A stretch of DNA of 64,000 bases from Massilia sp. PDC64 (GTDB taxonomy: Bacteria; Pseudomonadota; Gammaproteobacteria; Burkholderiales; Burkholderiaceae_D): contig NZ_FMZS01000001.1 of the NCBI RefSeq assembly GCF_900101265.1, positions 744,001 through 808,000 of the forward strand. The letters are read 5' to 3'. The position numbers and the translations under genes are program-made. This document shows, piece by piece, positions 36,041 through 44,501 of this stretch (positions are counted from its first letter, which is position 1; the number at the start of each line of letters is the position of its first letter). Under the pieces are notes generated by a model. The model saw only the letters and a list, made by a program, of their open reading frames with translations. It did not search any database and was not told where the DNA came from.

Positions 36041-36444
36041 AACGAAGCCTCATCACTTGTACTCTTGCGGCCGGCCTGGCAGTTTTTCTCCCCTCGACCG
36101 CGCAGGTTGCGGCAACAACCGGTGACGTCGATTCGGGCGTCAACAAACCGAAGTTAAACAAGGGAGAGCCTTTTCTTCGCGCACGCGCACGCATTATCGC
36201 GTCAGGCTGGAAACCAAATCACATGCATCGCAACGACAACTACGAGTACACCGGCGCAGAAAGGCGACTGGCCGAGCGTGGTTTTCTTGAGGTCGACTCG
36301 TGTTCGGTTGATGCAGGGGCAAACTGCGTGCTGTATTACACCAGAGGATCAAGCTGTCTTCGTGTCGATACTGTCGGCGAACAAGTCAGACAAATGACTG
36401 TGACTCGATGGGTGGACGAATGCGCCCCGGAAGGGCCGCCATAA
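36037..36444 (+). CDS. Small exported protein, candidate lysozyme immunity protein
   Basis: 135 residues from GTG 36037, which overlaps the lysozyme stop by 4 bp and has GGAGG upstream. A Sec signal (~1-24) indicates the periplasm. The mature part has four Cys (CSVDAGANC, SSCL and DEC), probably two disulfides. No family is recognised. Position directly after a peptidoglycan-cutting effector and periplasmic location are what an immunity protein needs; that function is inference. Confidence 0.7.
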   Translation: MKRSLITCTLAAGLAVFLPSTAQVAATTGDVDSGVNKPKLNKGEPFLRARARIIASGWKPNHMHRNDNYEYTGAERRLAERGFLEVDSCSVDAGANCVLYYTRGSSCLRVDTVGEQVRQMTVTRWVDECAPEGPP

Positions 36445-36577
36445 CTGGCAACAGGCCCCGAGCAAGCAGCCCCATGGCCGATCGAATTCCTGCTGATCCT
36501 GTGCGGCATAGAACAGAGCATCAGAACGTCTCAGCGTATCTTCGCGCCATCACTAACGCTGACAGGAGTGCGGGCCC

Positions 36578-37243
36578 ATGGACAAGCAACCCTTCGACAT
36601 CGGGGTAGCCCTCGACCGCATCGAGCAAGCCGTCCAACCCTGGCCCAAGGCCGCACTGTTCCAGCTGGCCGAAGAAGGTTTTACATCGACTTTCGAACAA
36701 CTCCTCGCCTGCATCATCTCGATCCGCACGTATGACGAAGTCACGCTGCCCGTCTCGCGCAACCTGTTCGCACGCGCGCGGTTGCCGGCCGAGGTCGCCC
36801 GACTCTCGTGGGAAGAGCTGGACCCGTTGATCAGCCCCAGCACGTTCCACGAACGCAAGGCGCACCAGATCCTGGCCATCGCCCGCGAGGTCGAAGAGCG
36901 GTACGGCGACACCTTGCCGTGCGACCGCGACGTACTGCTGTCGTTCGCCGGCGTCGGTCCCAAGTGCGCGAACCTCGTGCTGGGCGTGGCGTGTGGCACA
37001 CCTGTCATCAGTGTCGACATCCACGTGCATCGCGTGACGGGGCGCTGGGGTTACGTAAAGGCGTCGACGCCCGAGAAGACGCTGGCCGCGCTGGAAGCGA
37101 CACTGCCGCAGCGGTACTGGATCGACATCAACCGCCTGCTGGTGCCATTCGGGAAGCACATCTGTACGGGAAACCGCCCCAAATGTTCCACCTGCCCGGT
37201 ACTGGACATGTGCCGGCAGGTCGGTGTCGACGAGCATCGATGA
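36578..37243 (+). CDS. EndoIII-like HhH-GPD DNA glycosylase with 4Fe-4S cluster
   Basis: 221 residues. The helix-hairpin-helix holds the catalytic Lys (FAGVGPKCANLVLG) and the GPD Asp follows (VDIHVHR). A C-terminal C-x6-C-x2-C-x5-C motif (CTGNRPKCSTCPVLDMC) binds a 4Fe-4S cluster. Both residues of a bifunctional glycosylase/AP lyase are present. The sequence is well diverged from housekeeping Nth, so it is probably a second EndoIII-type repair enzyme. Confidence 0.87.
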   Translation: MDKQPFDIGVALDRIEQAVQPWPKAALFQLAEEGFTSTFEQLLACIISIRTYDEVTLPVSRNLFARARLPAEVARLSWEELDPLISPSTFHERKAHQILAIAREVEERYGDTLPCDRDVLLSFAGVGPKCANLVLGVACGTPVISVDIHVHRVTGRWGYVKASTPEKTLAALEATLPQRYWIDINRLLVPFGKHICTGNRPKCSTCPVLDMCRQVGVDEHR

Positions 37244-37318
37244 CAGGCCCACCCCCGAGGGGGCTATTTCGGGGCGGACCCTGTCGAGATAATGGCGGCC
37301 TTCTCTCAAGGAGTGCCC

Positions 37319-38626
37319 ATGTCTTCGCTCAAACCGCTCGCATTCGCCGTATCCGGCCTCTTCGTCCTGACGCCCGCGCTGGCCGCGGACGTCGTCCAGA
37401 AAGTCAAACCTCCCGTCAGCCAGGCCTATCTCGACCTCGCGACCTTTTCGGGCGGGATGCCGGCGATGCCGGGCGGCGGCGCGGCCGGCATGCTGGGCAA
37501 CCTCTTCAACAAGGGCAATGGAGGCGGCAATACCTTCGGCCAGACGCAAGGCCAAAGCCAGGGCCGCTGGATGGACGTCGTCCTGCTGACCCGGAATAAC
37601 CCCCATCTGAAAACGGCCACCCAGAGCGTGCCTGCCGGCTCCAGGCTGGCGCCGACGCTGAACCTGCTCGCGCCGGAGCCGCAGAAGCAGGCGGCGCCCG
37701 AGCCCGACATCGTGGATGACCAGCCGGCCAGGTTCGAGATGCCGAAGGGGAAGATGTATCTGTACTGGGGTTGCGGCGCAGAAGTCCGTGAAGGCCAGCC
37801 GCTCGTCATCGATTTCGCCAGGATGGACGCCACGCAGTACAACAAGTTCTTCCAGAACCGCGGCGCCACGGCGCGCGTGCCGACGCCCGTCCCCGGCCGC
37901 CCGGCATGGCCGAACAAGACCGATGCCCGTCTGCTGCCGGAAGGCGCGTCGATGGTGGGAGAGCATGCGTTTGCCGGGGACGGCGTCGTGGACGGCTTCA
38001 AGTTCAACATCGACGCGGCGCACGACCTGATGCCGGCGGTGGAAGCCAGCCGCAGCGACGACGGCAACGGCGTGCTGTTCAAGTGGAAAGCGATGCCGCA
38101 GGCGACGGCCTGGTTCGTCCAGGCGATGGGCATGCGTGATACCGGCCATGGCGGCGACAACGAGATGGAACTGGTCTACTGGACGTCGAGCGAGCTGCCG
38201 GACATGGGCATGGGACTCGTCAATTATCAGCCCGACAGTGCCATAGAGAAGTGGCGTAAAGAGAAGGTACTGCTGCCGGGCAGCGCCACCGAATGCGTCG
38301 CGCCGAAGGAAGCCGTCGGCGCCACGGCGATGAGCCGCGTGATCGCGTACGGCGACGAACTGAACATGGCTTGGCCGCCGCGGCCGAAGGATCCGAAGAT
38401 CACGTGGGAGCCGCAGTGGGACGTCAAGGTGCGCCGCAAATCGGTCGCGTCGCTGATGCCGGGCATGGACTCGATGGCGATGAGCGCGGCCATGTCCGGC
38501 CACGACGCCGATGTTCCAAGTGGACAGCCGGCGCAACCGGCTTCCGCCCAGGCCAAGACGCCCTCGGCGACGGACGTGATCACGCAAAGCGCGTTCGGCC
38601 TGCTGCGCGGCGTCTTCAAGAAGTAA
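37319..38626 (+). CDS. Secreted protein of unknown function
   Basis: 435 residues from ATG 37319 with AAGGAG upstream; the upstream in-frame ATG at 37292 is unlikely. A Sec signal ends near residue 22 (TPALAAD). A Gly/Met/Asn-rich low-complexity patch (~42-80) and a Pro/Ala-rich linker precede a beta-rich region (~135-340) with MYLYWGCGAEVREGQPLVIDF. No catalytic motif is recognised. Its 3' end overlaps the convergent DUF1579-like gene by 11 bp. Confidence 0.7.
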   Translation: MSSLKPLAFAVSGLFVLTPALAADVVQKVKPPVSQAYLDLATFSGGMPAMPGGGAAGMLGNLFNKGNGGGNTFGQTQGQSQGRWMDVVLLTRNNPHLKTATQSVPAGSRLAPTLNLLAPEPQKQAAPEPDIVDDQPARFEMPKGKMYLYWGCGAEVREGQPLVIDFARMDATQYNKFFQNRGATARVPTPVPGRPAWPNKTDARLLPEGASMVGEHAFAGDGVVDGFKFNIDAAHDLMPAVEASRSDDGNGVLFKWKAMPQATAWFVQAMGMRDTGHGGDNEMELVYWTSSELPDMGMGLVNYQPDSAIEKWRKEKVLLPGSATECVAPKEAVGATAMSRVIAYGDELNMAWPPRPKDPKITWEPQWDVKVRRKSVASLMPGMDSMAMSAAMSGHDADVPSGQPAQPASAQAKTPSATDVITQSAFGLLRGVFKK

Positions 38627-39080
38627 CGCGCTGGAATTCCATGATCCAGTTCGTTTCCCAGGTCGCGCCGCCGTCGCTCGAAAACGCCTGTTGCCAGCGT
38701 GCGCTCGATGGCGTGATGTCCGTCCAGAGGAAGCGTACGCGGATCGGTCGGCCGTTCAAGGTGTCGTCGGCAAAGAAGGTGCCGGTGCCATCCTTGAACG
38801 CGCCGACGACGGGGACGCCCAGGTCATGCGGCTGGCGGCTGTCGAGCCACCAGATCGACCACTGGTCCGTCGCCGGATCGTAGGCGCGGATCGAGGCAGC
38901 ACGATACGTCCCCGACGGCAGCTCCAGCACGTTGTCGTCGACGTTCGCCTGGCCATTCAATAGCGGTCGCAGGGAACATGTGCCGCGAAACTCTTCCCAT
39001 TCAGTGCATCCGACGAGGCGCTCCTTGAGACGCCGGTGGCGGACTGTCCAGTGACCGACGAGGAAATCGAAATCGTTCAT
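38616..39080 (-). CDS. DUF1579/lipocalin-like small protein
   Basis: 154 residues from ATG 39080 (MNDFDFLVGHWTVRHRRL), an opening typical of DUF1579-like proteins, followed by a beta-rich fold with alternating aromatics (DQWSIWWLDSR, WETNWIMEF). No signal peptide. It is 10 bp downstream of the NIPSNAP gene and probably in the same transcript. Confidence 0.72.
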   Translation of the reverse strand: MNDFDFLVGHWTVRHRRLKERLVGCTEWEEFRGTCSLRPLLNGQANVDDNVLELPSGTYRAASIRAYDPATDQWSIWWLDSRQPHDLGVPVVGAFKDGTGTFFADDTLNGRPIRVRFLWTDITPSSARWQQAFSSDGGATWETNWIMEFQRVTS

Positions 39081-39090
39081 GATGGGGGCC

Positions 39091-39780
39091 TTATGCGTGG
39101 ATGGCCGAGCGTGCTGTCGGCGCAAGTGTCATGGAATGGGGCGGCTTTTTGAGCCACTGCGACAGGGCCGGCGTCACGTCGCGCTGCCAGCCCCGTTCGA
39201 CCGGCTCCTTGAATACGGCCACGCCGACGAGCACGTTTTCTCCTTCGCGCACGGGCAGCCGCGGGAAATTGTTCGGGCTCGATTCGGTGACATACCAGCC
39301 CTGCGTCAGTGCGCCCTCCCTTTGTAGAACCGACGTCATGCGCTCGCGGCAGAAATCGAGCAGCGCCGGGCTTGCGACATCGTTCAGGCTTAACACGGTG
39401 ATGTCGATCATGCCGCCAGCGTGCCCCGCCCTGCGCGCGGGCTCATGCGCGAGACCGGCACCGTGCCACGCCGGCCGCAGCAGCAGGACATCGTCGGAAT
39501 CGATCATGGTCGCGTTCGCCGCATCGCGATGGGCGGCCCAGACGGGACCGCCGTAGAAGCCCTGCAAGCCGCGCGCACGCGACGCCATGTCGGCAAAGCC
39601 GCGCAGCCAGACGAAGCGGTCCGGATTGTCCAGATCGCGGAACTGCCCCATCACGCTCATGCCTTCCGCTTCCTGGGTTTCGACGAATTCGCGATCGAAC
39701 AAATCGATCAGTGCATCGCGTTTATATGGATGCAGCGTGTACTGGCGCAGTTCGACGACCTGGGGGTGTGTCGGTGGCAT
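39091..39780 (-). CDS. NIPSNAP-family protein
   Basis: 229 residues from ATG 39780, supported by GAGGAGA; an upstream in-frame ATG at 39834 is weaker. The N-terminal domain has the NIPSNAP pattern VELRQYTLHPYKRDALIDLF and DPDRFVWLRGF. A second ferredoxin-like half follows from ~140. NIPSNAPs are dimeric alpha-beta barrel proteins without a fixed function. It is divergent from a WYL regulator, which probably controls it. Confidence 0.8.
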   Translation of the reverse strand: MPPTHPQVVELRQYTLHPYKRDALIDLFDREFVETQEAEGMSVMGQFRDLDNPDRFVWLRGFADMASRARGLQGFYGGPVWAAHRDAANATMIDSDDVLLLRPAWHGAGLAHEPARRAGHAGGMIDITVLSLNDVASPALLDFCRERMTSVLQREGALTQGWYVTESSPNNFPRLPVREGENVLVGVAVFKEPVERGWQRDVTPALSQWLKKPPHSMTLAPTARSAIHA

Positions 39781-39859
39781 CGCGGTCTCCTCGTTGATGT
39801 CGATGTCGGCAGTATCGAATAGAATATCTGCCATCCCATGTCATATATTTCGCCCGACC

Positions 39860-40825
39860 ATGCGCGCCAGCCGCCTGCTTTCCATCCAGATGATGCTCGA
39901 AACGCGCGGCCCCATGAGCGCCGCCGCGCTGGCCGAGGCGCTGGAAATTTCCGTGCGCACCCTGCACCGCGACATCGACCAGCTCACCGCCGCCGGCGTG
40001 CCGATCTACGCGGAGCGCGGCCGCACGGGCGGCTTCCGCCTGCTCGACGGCTGGAACACGCGCCTGACCGGGCTGACGCCGGCCGAAGCGCAAGTCGTCT
40101 TCCTCAGCGGCCTGGCCGGCCCGGCAGCCGACCTCGGCCTCGACAAGCCGCTGCAGGGTGCACAACTCAAACTGCTGACGTCGCTGCCGGAATCGTCGCG
40201 CTCGGAAGCGCAGAAGATGCAGTCGCGCTTTCACCTCGATCCGGTCGACTGGTATCGCGAGGCGGATGCGGTGCCGCATCTGGCGATCGTCGCCGAGGCG
40301 GTCTGGACGGACAGGCAGCTGAGCATACGTTACGAGAGCTGGCGTGACGAGGTCGAGCGGGTCGTGCATCCGCTGGGGCTCGTGTTGAAGGCGGGGGCGT
40401 GGTATCTCGTTGCCGCAGCGGACGGCAAGCCGCGCACGTATCGGGCCTCGAACGTGCAACGCGCCACTCTTCTGGAGCAACGTGCGCGGCGGCCGGCCTG
40501 GTTCGACCTGGCGCGCTATTGGGCGGAGTCGGTCGCGCGCTTCGAGGCTGAACTTTATACGGACTATGCGGACGTGCTGGCGACGCCGGCCGGGCTCAGG
40601 GATTTACGTTACCTGAATGCCGCGGTCGCGCGTGCCGTTGCGGAAGCGCGGCCTTCACGACGGCGGGATGGGCGGGTCACGTTGCGCATTCCCGTCGAGT
40701 CGGTCGAGCACGGGGCCGGCCAGTTGTTGCGGCTGGCGCCGGAGGTGGAGGTGACGGGCCCGGCCAGGCTCAGGGAGGCGATCGTTTCCAGGCTGAGACG
40801 GGTTTCAGCCCTGTATGGTTGCTGA
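39860..40825 (+). CDS. YafY-like HTH/WYL-domain transcription regulator
   Basis: 321 residues from ATG 39860. A winged HTH (~1-60: MSAAALAEALEISVRTLHRDIDQL) is followed by a WYL domain (~140-230: LSIRYESW, VHPLGLVLKAGAWYLVAA) and a C-terminal WCX-type domain. Such proteins bind ligands through WYL and often control a divergent gene. The 79-bp region shared with the NIPSNAP gene is the likely operator. Confidence 0.88.
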   Translation: MRASRLLSIQMMLETRGPMSAAALAEALEISVRTLHRDIDQLTAAGVPIYAERGRTGGFRLLDGWNTRLTGLTPAEAQVVFLSGLAGPAADLGLDKPLQGAQLKLLTSLPESSRSEAQKMQSRFHLDPVDWYREADAVPHLAIVAEAVWTDRQLSIRYESWRDEVERVVHPLGLVLKAGAWYLVAAADGKPRTYRASNVQRATLLEQRARRPAWFDLARYWAESVARFEAELYTDYADVLATPAGLRDLRYLNAAVARAVAEARPSRRRDGRVTLRIPVESVEHGAGQLLRLAPEVEVTGPARLREAIVSRLRRVSALYGC

Positions 40826-40863
40826 ACGCGGCTGCATGCACAGACATATCGTCGGGCAGACGG

Positions 40864-43800
40864 TCAGAACGTGTAACCCAAGCGGATCGAGAAACGGCGG
40901 CCGGTATAGAAGGCGCCGCGCTCCTTCAGGCCAATACCTTGCTGCATGTATTGCTTGAACACCGCATTGTTCAGGTTCGTCGCCTGGACCGACAGGCTCA
41001 GGTTGTCCGTGAACTTGTACTGCAGGCTCGCGTCGAGCTGGCCATACGCCCCGCCCCAAGTCGGCAGCGCGTACTGCACCGAATACGGCTGGCCGAATTT
41101 CGGGCTCGCCGGATTCGCATCGATGCCGTCGTTACCGTTCGTGCCGTAGGCGTTGATCGCCTGCAGGTACTTCGAACGCCAGCTGTACGCCATGCGTGCG
41201 GACACCGGGCCCTTGTCGTACAACAGTGCCACGTTGAACGCGTTCCTGGACAGGCCGGTGATCGGAACATGACCCACGTTCAGCAGGTGGCCGTCCGTGT
41301 CGCAGCCGGACAGATCGCGGGCGATGAATGCATTCGTATCCTGCGGCGTGCACCAGACCTGCGCCAGCGGCTTGCCCAGGTCTTGGTGGCTGTCGATAAA
41401 GGTGTAGTTGGCGGACACCCCAAGGCCCGACCACCAGCCCGGCAGCTTGTCGAAGTACTGCTGGTAGCCGATCTCGGCGCCGCTGGCACGACCGGTGGCG
41501 CCGTTGACGGGCGACGTGACCGCGAAATCGTGCGGCTGGCCGGTATCGTCGTTGAGCGTGACGATCGAGGGCTTGCCGATGATGATGTCGGACAGGCGCT
41601 TGTTGAACAATGCCAGCGTGAGCTGGCCGCCATGGCCGAAATAATACTCGGCCGTCAGGTCGACGTTGGTCGAGCGCGTGGGCTTGAGCATCGGGTTGCC
41701 GAGGCCGCTGCCGGTGTAGTCGATACCGTCGACGACCGTGGCGTTCGTCACCGGGTCCGTGTGCGTGTGCACGTTCTGGCTCAGCGTCGTATAGGCCTGC
41801 ATCTGGTAGAACTCCGGACGCGCGATGCCTTTCGAGAACGCGGCGCGGAACTGCAGCTGGTCGCTGGCCTTCATGCGCAGGTTCAGGCTGGGCAGGACAT
41901 TCGTGTACTGCTGGCCGAAGCTGGCCTGGTTGGACAGCGCGGCGATCTTCGGCACGCCGGGGATGTTGGAGGTGTCCGGCGGCGAGAACAACAGGTAGCC
42001 CTTCGCCGACATATTCGTGCGCACCACACGCAGGCCCGCGTTGCCGTCCACCGGGTAGCGCAGGCCGTCGTAGCGGAAACGCAGCTGGGCGTAGGCGGCC
42101 CTGGTCTTTTCATGCTGCTCGTTGCGGCTCTCGGGGTCGCCGAACTTCGCATACTCCCACAGCGCGTCGCCCGAGCACGGCATATTGCAGAGCACTTTCA
42201 CCATCTCGTGCAGCTGGAAGAAGGCCGGCGGCGGCGCACCATGCGTCAGCGCGACGTCGCTCGCGACGACCGACGGCGGCATCGTCGTCCCGCCGCCGAA
42301 GAAGTCGTTGAACGACAGGGGCCCGGTGTTGGCGGAAAAGCGTGGATCGCTCAGGTAAGCCAGCTGGCTGAACGGCTGCCAGTCGTGGCCGACGGCCCAG
42401 GGCGCCGTGATCTCGTGCCACTGGTTGCTGCCGTGCGTCCCGAGCGTGGTGGCGTCGCGGTTCGTGAAGCGCACGCCGAAACGCACGTCGTCCAGCACCG
42501 GGCTGTCGAAGGCGTATCTGGCGTCCAGGCGAACCGCGTTCTGCGTGGAGATGGCTTCGTCACGGTGTTCCTGGGCGGAGTTCCAGTAGTAATTGTTCGG
42601 ATTGGCCATGAAGGCGCGGTCCGCGGCATCGAAGGTCAGCGTCGGTGGCGAAGAGCGCATGTCCATGCCCTCCTTCGGCATCCAGCCGCCCAGCGACACG
42701 AGGTTGTCGAACCCGGAGGTCGTGGCGCGGGTATGCTGCAGGTCGCCGCTGAAGGTCCAGCGGTCGTTCGCGCGCCACTGCAGGTTCCACGCGAGGTCGC
42801 GCGTGTCGGACTTGCGGCCCGCGGTGCGGCTTTGCACACCCAGGGTCACACCCGGATCCTGCGGCGCGCGGATCGTCCCGGACAGCAAGGCGCCGCGCTC
42901 GTCGAACAACGCGCCCGGATCGACCGTGATGGTGGCCGGATTCGCGCTCGCGGCCGCGGAGTATTCCGTCGTGGTCATGTCGTACTTCGAGCGGAAATAG
43001 GTCAGCGCCGACGACAGGTTGTCCTTCTTCCACTGCAATGCACCGTACAGGCCGTCGCGCTCGCGCTCGAAGTTGTTCGTCGTCCAGCTGCCGCCGTTCG
43101 CGATCCAGCGCCGGGTGCCGCTCGTGTCGCCCACCACGGCATCGGTGCGGGGCATGTACGGCGAAATCTGGACACCGTCGCTGCGCGTGTCGATGCGCGA
43201 ATGGGCCAGGTCGATCAAGGCGCCGAACTCGCCGAAGCCGGTCTTCCAGCGGTTCGAGAACAGGCCGGAGAACGACGGCGACGTCTTGCCGCGCAATTCG
43301 GAACGCGATGCTTCCACCGACAACGCCCCCTTCTTGCCCCTGAAATCGAACGGCAGCGCTGTACGCAGGTTCACGAGGCCGCCGATGCCGCCTTCGATCT
43401 GTTCGGCCGACGGGTTCTTGTACACGTCCACGCCGGCCATCAGCTCGGGCGGCACGTCCTCGAAGCTCAGCGTGCGGCCGCCGTTGGCGGAAAACGTATC
43501 GCGGCCGTTCAGTTCCGACCGCACGTACGGCAGACCCCGGATCGACACGCCCGTGCCTTCGGCGGCGAAGTGGTTGATGGCATCGCCCACACCCTGCAGC
43601 CGGTCGGGAATGTTCATCGTGCGATCGATGGTGACGCCGACGACGCGCTGCAGCACTTCCGTCACCGACTTGTCCGGCAGCTTGCCGATGTCTTCGGCGA
43701 GGACGGAATCGACGACCTCGTCCGAATTCTTCTTGCGCGCCGCGGCGGACTCCAGCGCGGCACGCTGGCCGACGACCACGACGGTGGCGATATCGGACTT

Positions 43801-43917
43801 GCCGCCCGTGCCGGTGGTTTCCTGGGCGCGCGCACCGTGTGCGCACATCGCGCCACCGGCCATCAGGACGAACTGGGTGGCACCGATGGCGGTGGCGGTT
43901 CTCTGAAACGGTTTCAT
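40864..43917 (-). CDS. Large TonB-dependent receptor
   Basis: 1017 residues from ATG 43917 (GGGAGA upstream). Signal peptide ends near AHGARAQ. Plug region: VDSVLAEDIGKLPDKSVTEV, RVVGVTIDR and SIRGLPYVRSELNG. Barrel ends in the aromatic strand LGYTF. The size and plug motifs match the long receptors common in Xanthomonas and Caulobacter, often for carbohydrates or complex ligands; the ligand is not readable. It is monocistronic and sits just before the tRNA island. Confidence 0.88.
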   Translation of the reverse strand: MKPFQRTATAIGATQFVLMAGGAMCAHGARAQETTGTGGKSDIATVVVVGQRAALESAAARKKNSDEVVDSVLAEDIGKLPDKSVTEVLQRVVGVTIDRTMNIPDRLQGVGDAINHFAAEGTGVSIRGLPYVRSELNGRDTFSANGGRTLSFEDVPPELMAGVDVYKNPSAEQIEGGIGGLVNLRTALPFDFRGKKGALSVEASRSELRGKTSPSFSGLFSNRWKTGFGEFGALIDLAHSRIDTRSDGVQISPYMPRTDAVVGDTSGTRRWIANGGSWTTNNFERERDGLYGALQWKKDNLSSALTYFRSKYDMTTTEYSAAASANPATITVDPGALFDERGALLSGTIRAPQDPGVTLGVQSRTAGRKSDTRDLAWNLQWRANDRWTFSGDLQHTRATTSGFDNLVSLGGWMPKEGMDMRSSPPTLTFDAADRAFMANPNNYYWNSAQEHRDEAISTQNAVRLDARYAFDSPVLDDVRFGVRFTNRDATTLGTHGSNQWHEITAPWAVGHDWQPFSQLAYLSDPRFSANTGPLSFNDFFGGGTTMPPSVVASDVALTHGAPPPAFFQLHEMVKVLCNMPCSGDALWEYAKFGDPESRNEQHEKTRAAYAQLRFRYDGLRYPVDGNAGLRVVRTNMSAKGYLLFSPPDTSNIPGVPKIAALSNQASFGQQYTNVLPSLNLRMKASDQLQFRAAFSKGIARPEFYQMQAYTTLSQNVHTHTDPVTNATVVDGIDYTGSGLGNPMLKPTRSTNVDLTAEYYFGHGGQLTLALFNKRLSDIIIGKPSIVTLNDDTGQPHDFAVTSPVNGATGRASGAEIGYQQYFDKLPGWWSGLGVSANYTFIDSHQDLGKPLAQVWCTPQDTNAFIARDLSGCDTDGHLLNVGHVPITGLSRNAFNVALLYDKGPVSARMAYSWRSKYLQAINAYGTNGNDGIDANPASPKFGQPYSVQYALPTWGGAYGQLDASLQYKFTDNLSLSVQATNLNNAVFKQYMQQGIGLKERGAFYTGRRFSIRLGYTF

Positions 43918-44051
43918 TGGTAGTCTCCCCTGGGTCTGCTGTGCCTCCGTTCTTTTTGATGGGAATGCCCGAAGGCGTGGCATGCGAGAGGATTAAGACA
44001 CCAATACGAGATCTAAAATTCGGTCCGCATGGGGGCGCCGGGTACACCATG

Positions 44052-44083
44052 AAAAAAGCCCTTACGATTTCTCGTAAGGGCTT
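44052..44083 (-). terminator. Rho-independent terminator, probably the original tRNA-Ile terminator
   Basis: AAGCCCTTACGA (44056-44067) pairs perfectly with TCGTAAGGGCTT (44072-44083), a 12-bp stem with a 4-nt loop. On the minus strand it is followed by a run of six Ts (44057-44052). It lies 20 bp downstream of the tRNA 3' copy, so it fits the pre-insertion tRNA transcript. Confidence 0.85.
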
Positions 44084-44102
44084 GATTCCAAGCATAAAGC
44101 TA

Positions 44103-44149
44103 TTTGGTAGGCCTCCCCGGAGTCGAACCGGGCACCAACGGATTATGAG
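44103..44149 (-). repeat. Left attachment-site repeat (tRNA-Ile 3' copy)
   Basis: 47 bp identical to 50116-50162, covering the tRNA from anticodon loop to CCA. A further 10-bp match to the tRNA (CCGCTGCTCT, 44181-44190) follows after a 31-bp interruption. Confidence 0.92.
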
Positions 44150-44501
44150 TGCTTTCGCTTGCTTTGCAAGCTTGCATGCTCCGCTGCTCTTCCCTTTCAG
44201 ATCAACAGTTTACGCATACTCAGCTGTCAGCACAACCGATTCTAAAGACATCTATCTTGAGCACAAATTGAGCAACGGTTGAGCGCTCACCTCGTACCCA
44301 ACCCCGGAGGGGAATACCCCCTAGCCTTCAGTTGTGCATTGCTCCTTGAAAATATCTCGACAAAATTAAGACATATCAAGCTTCGTTAGACATACTAGAG
44401 ACTCTGTGGAAGACATAGTCGGTACGAAGCTAGTTTATCAAGGTATTTGTTAAACCTAACTACACATTGCCACAACATCAATATTCGCTTCGGCGTCACA
44501 C
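44150..44501. other. Non-coding island end with repeated TTGAGC motifs
   Basis: About 350 bp without a convincing gene. It contains the interrupted tRNA remnant (to 44190), then TTGAGCA at 44257-44263 and 44268-44274 and TTGAGCG at 44279-44285, spaced exactly 11 bp apart. The remaining AT-rich part up to 44501 shows nothing recognisable. Confidence 0.6.
44257..44285 (+). repeat. Three 11-bp-spaced TTGAGC(A/G) repeats, putative integrase arm sites
   Basis: Starts at 44257, 44268 and 44279. The same heptamer occurs twice with the same 11-bp period at the other island end (50029 and 50040). Confidence 0.5.

Noticed and set aside
37250..37280. Terminator from the C-run/G-run after the glycosylase gene
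   Set aside because: CCCCC and GGGGG are separated by only two bases, too tight for a stable loop, and no clear U tract follows.
40819..43923. 1034-codon plus-strand frame opposite the TonB receptor
   Set aside because: Antisense artefact of codon bias; the minus strand has a signal peptide, plug and barrel.
44103..44190. A second functional tRNA gene at the left island end
   Set aside because: Only the 3' half is intact; the 5' acceptor and D arm are missing and the anticodon arm is interrupted.
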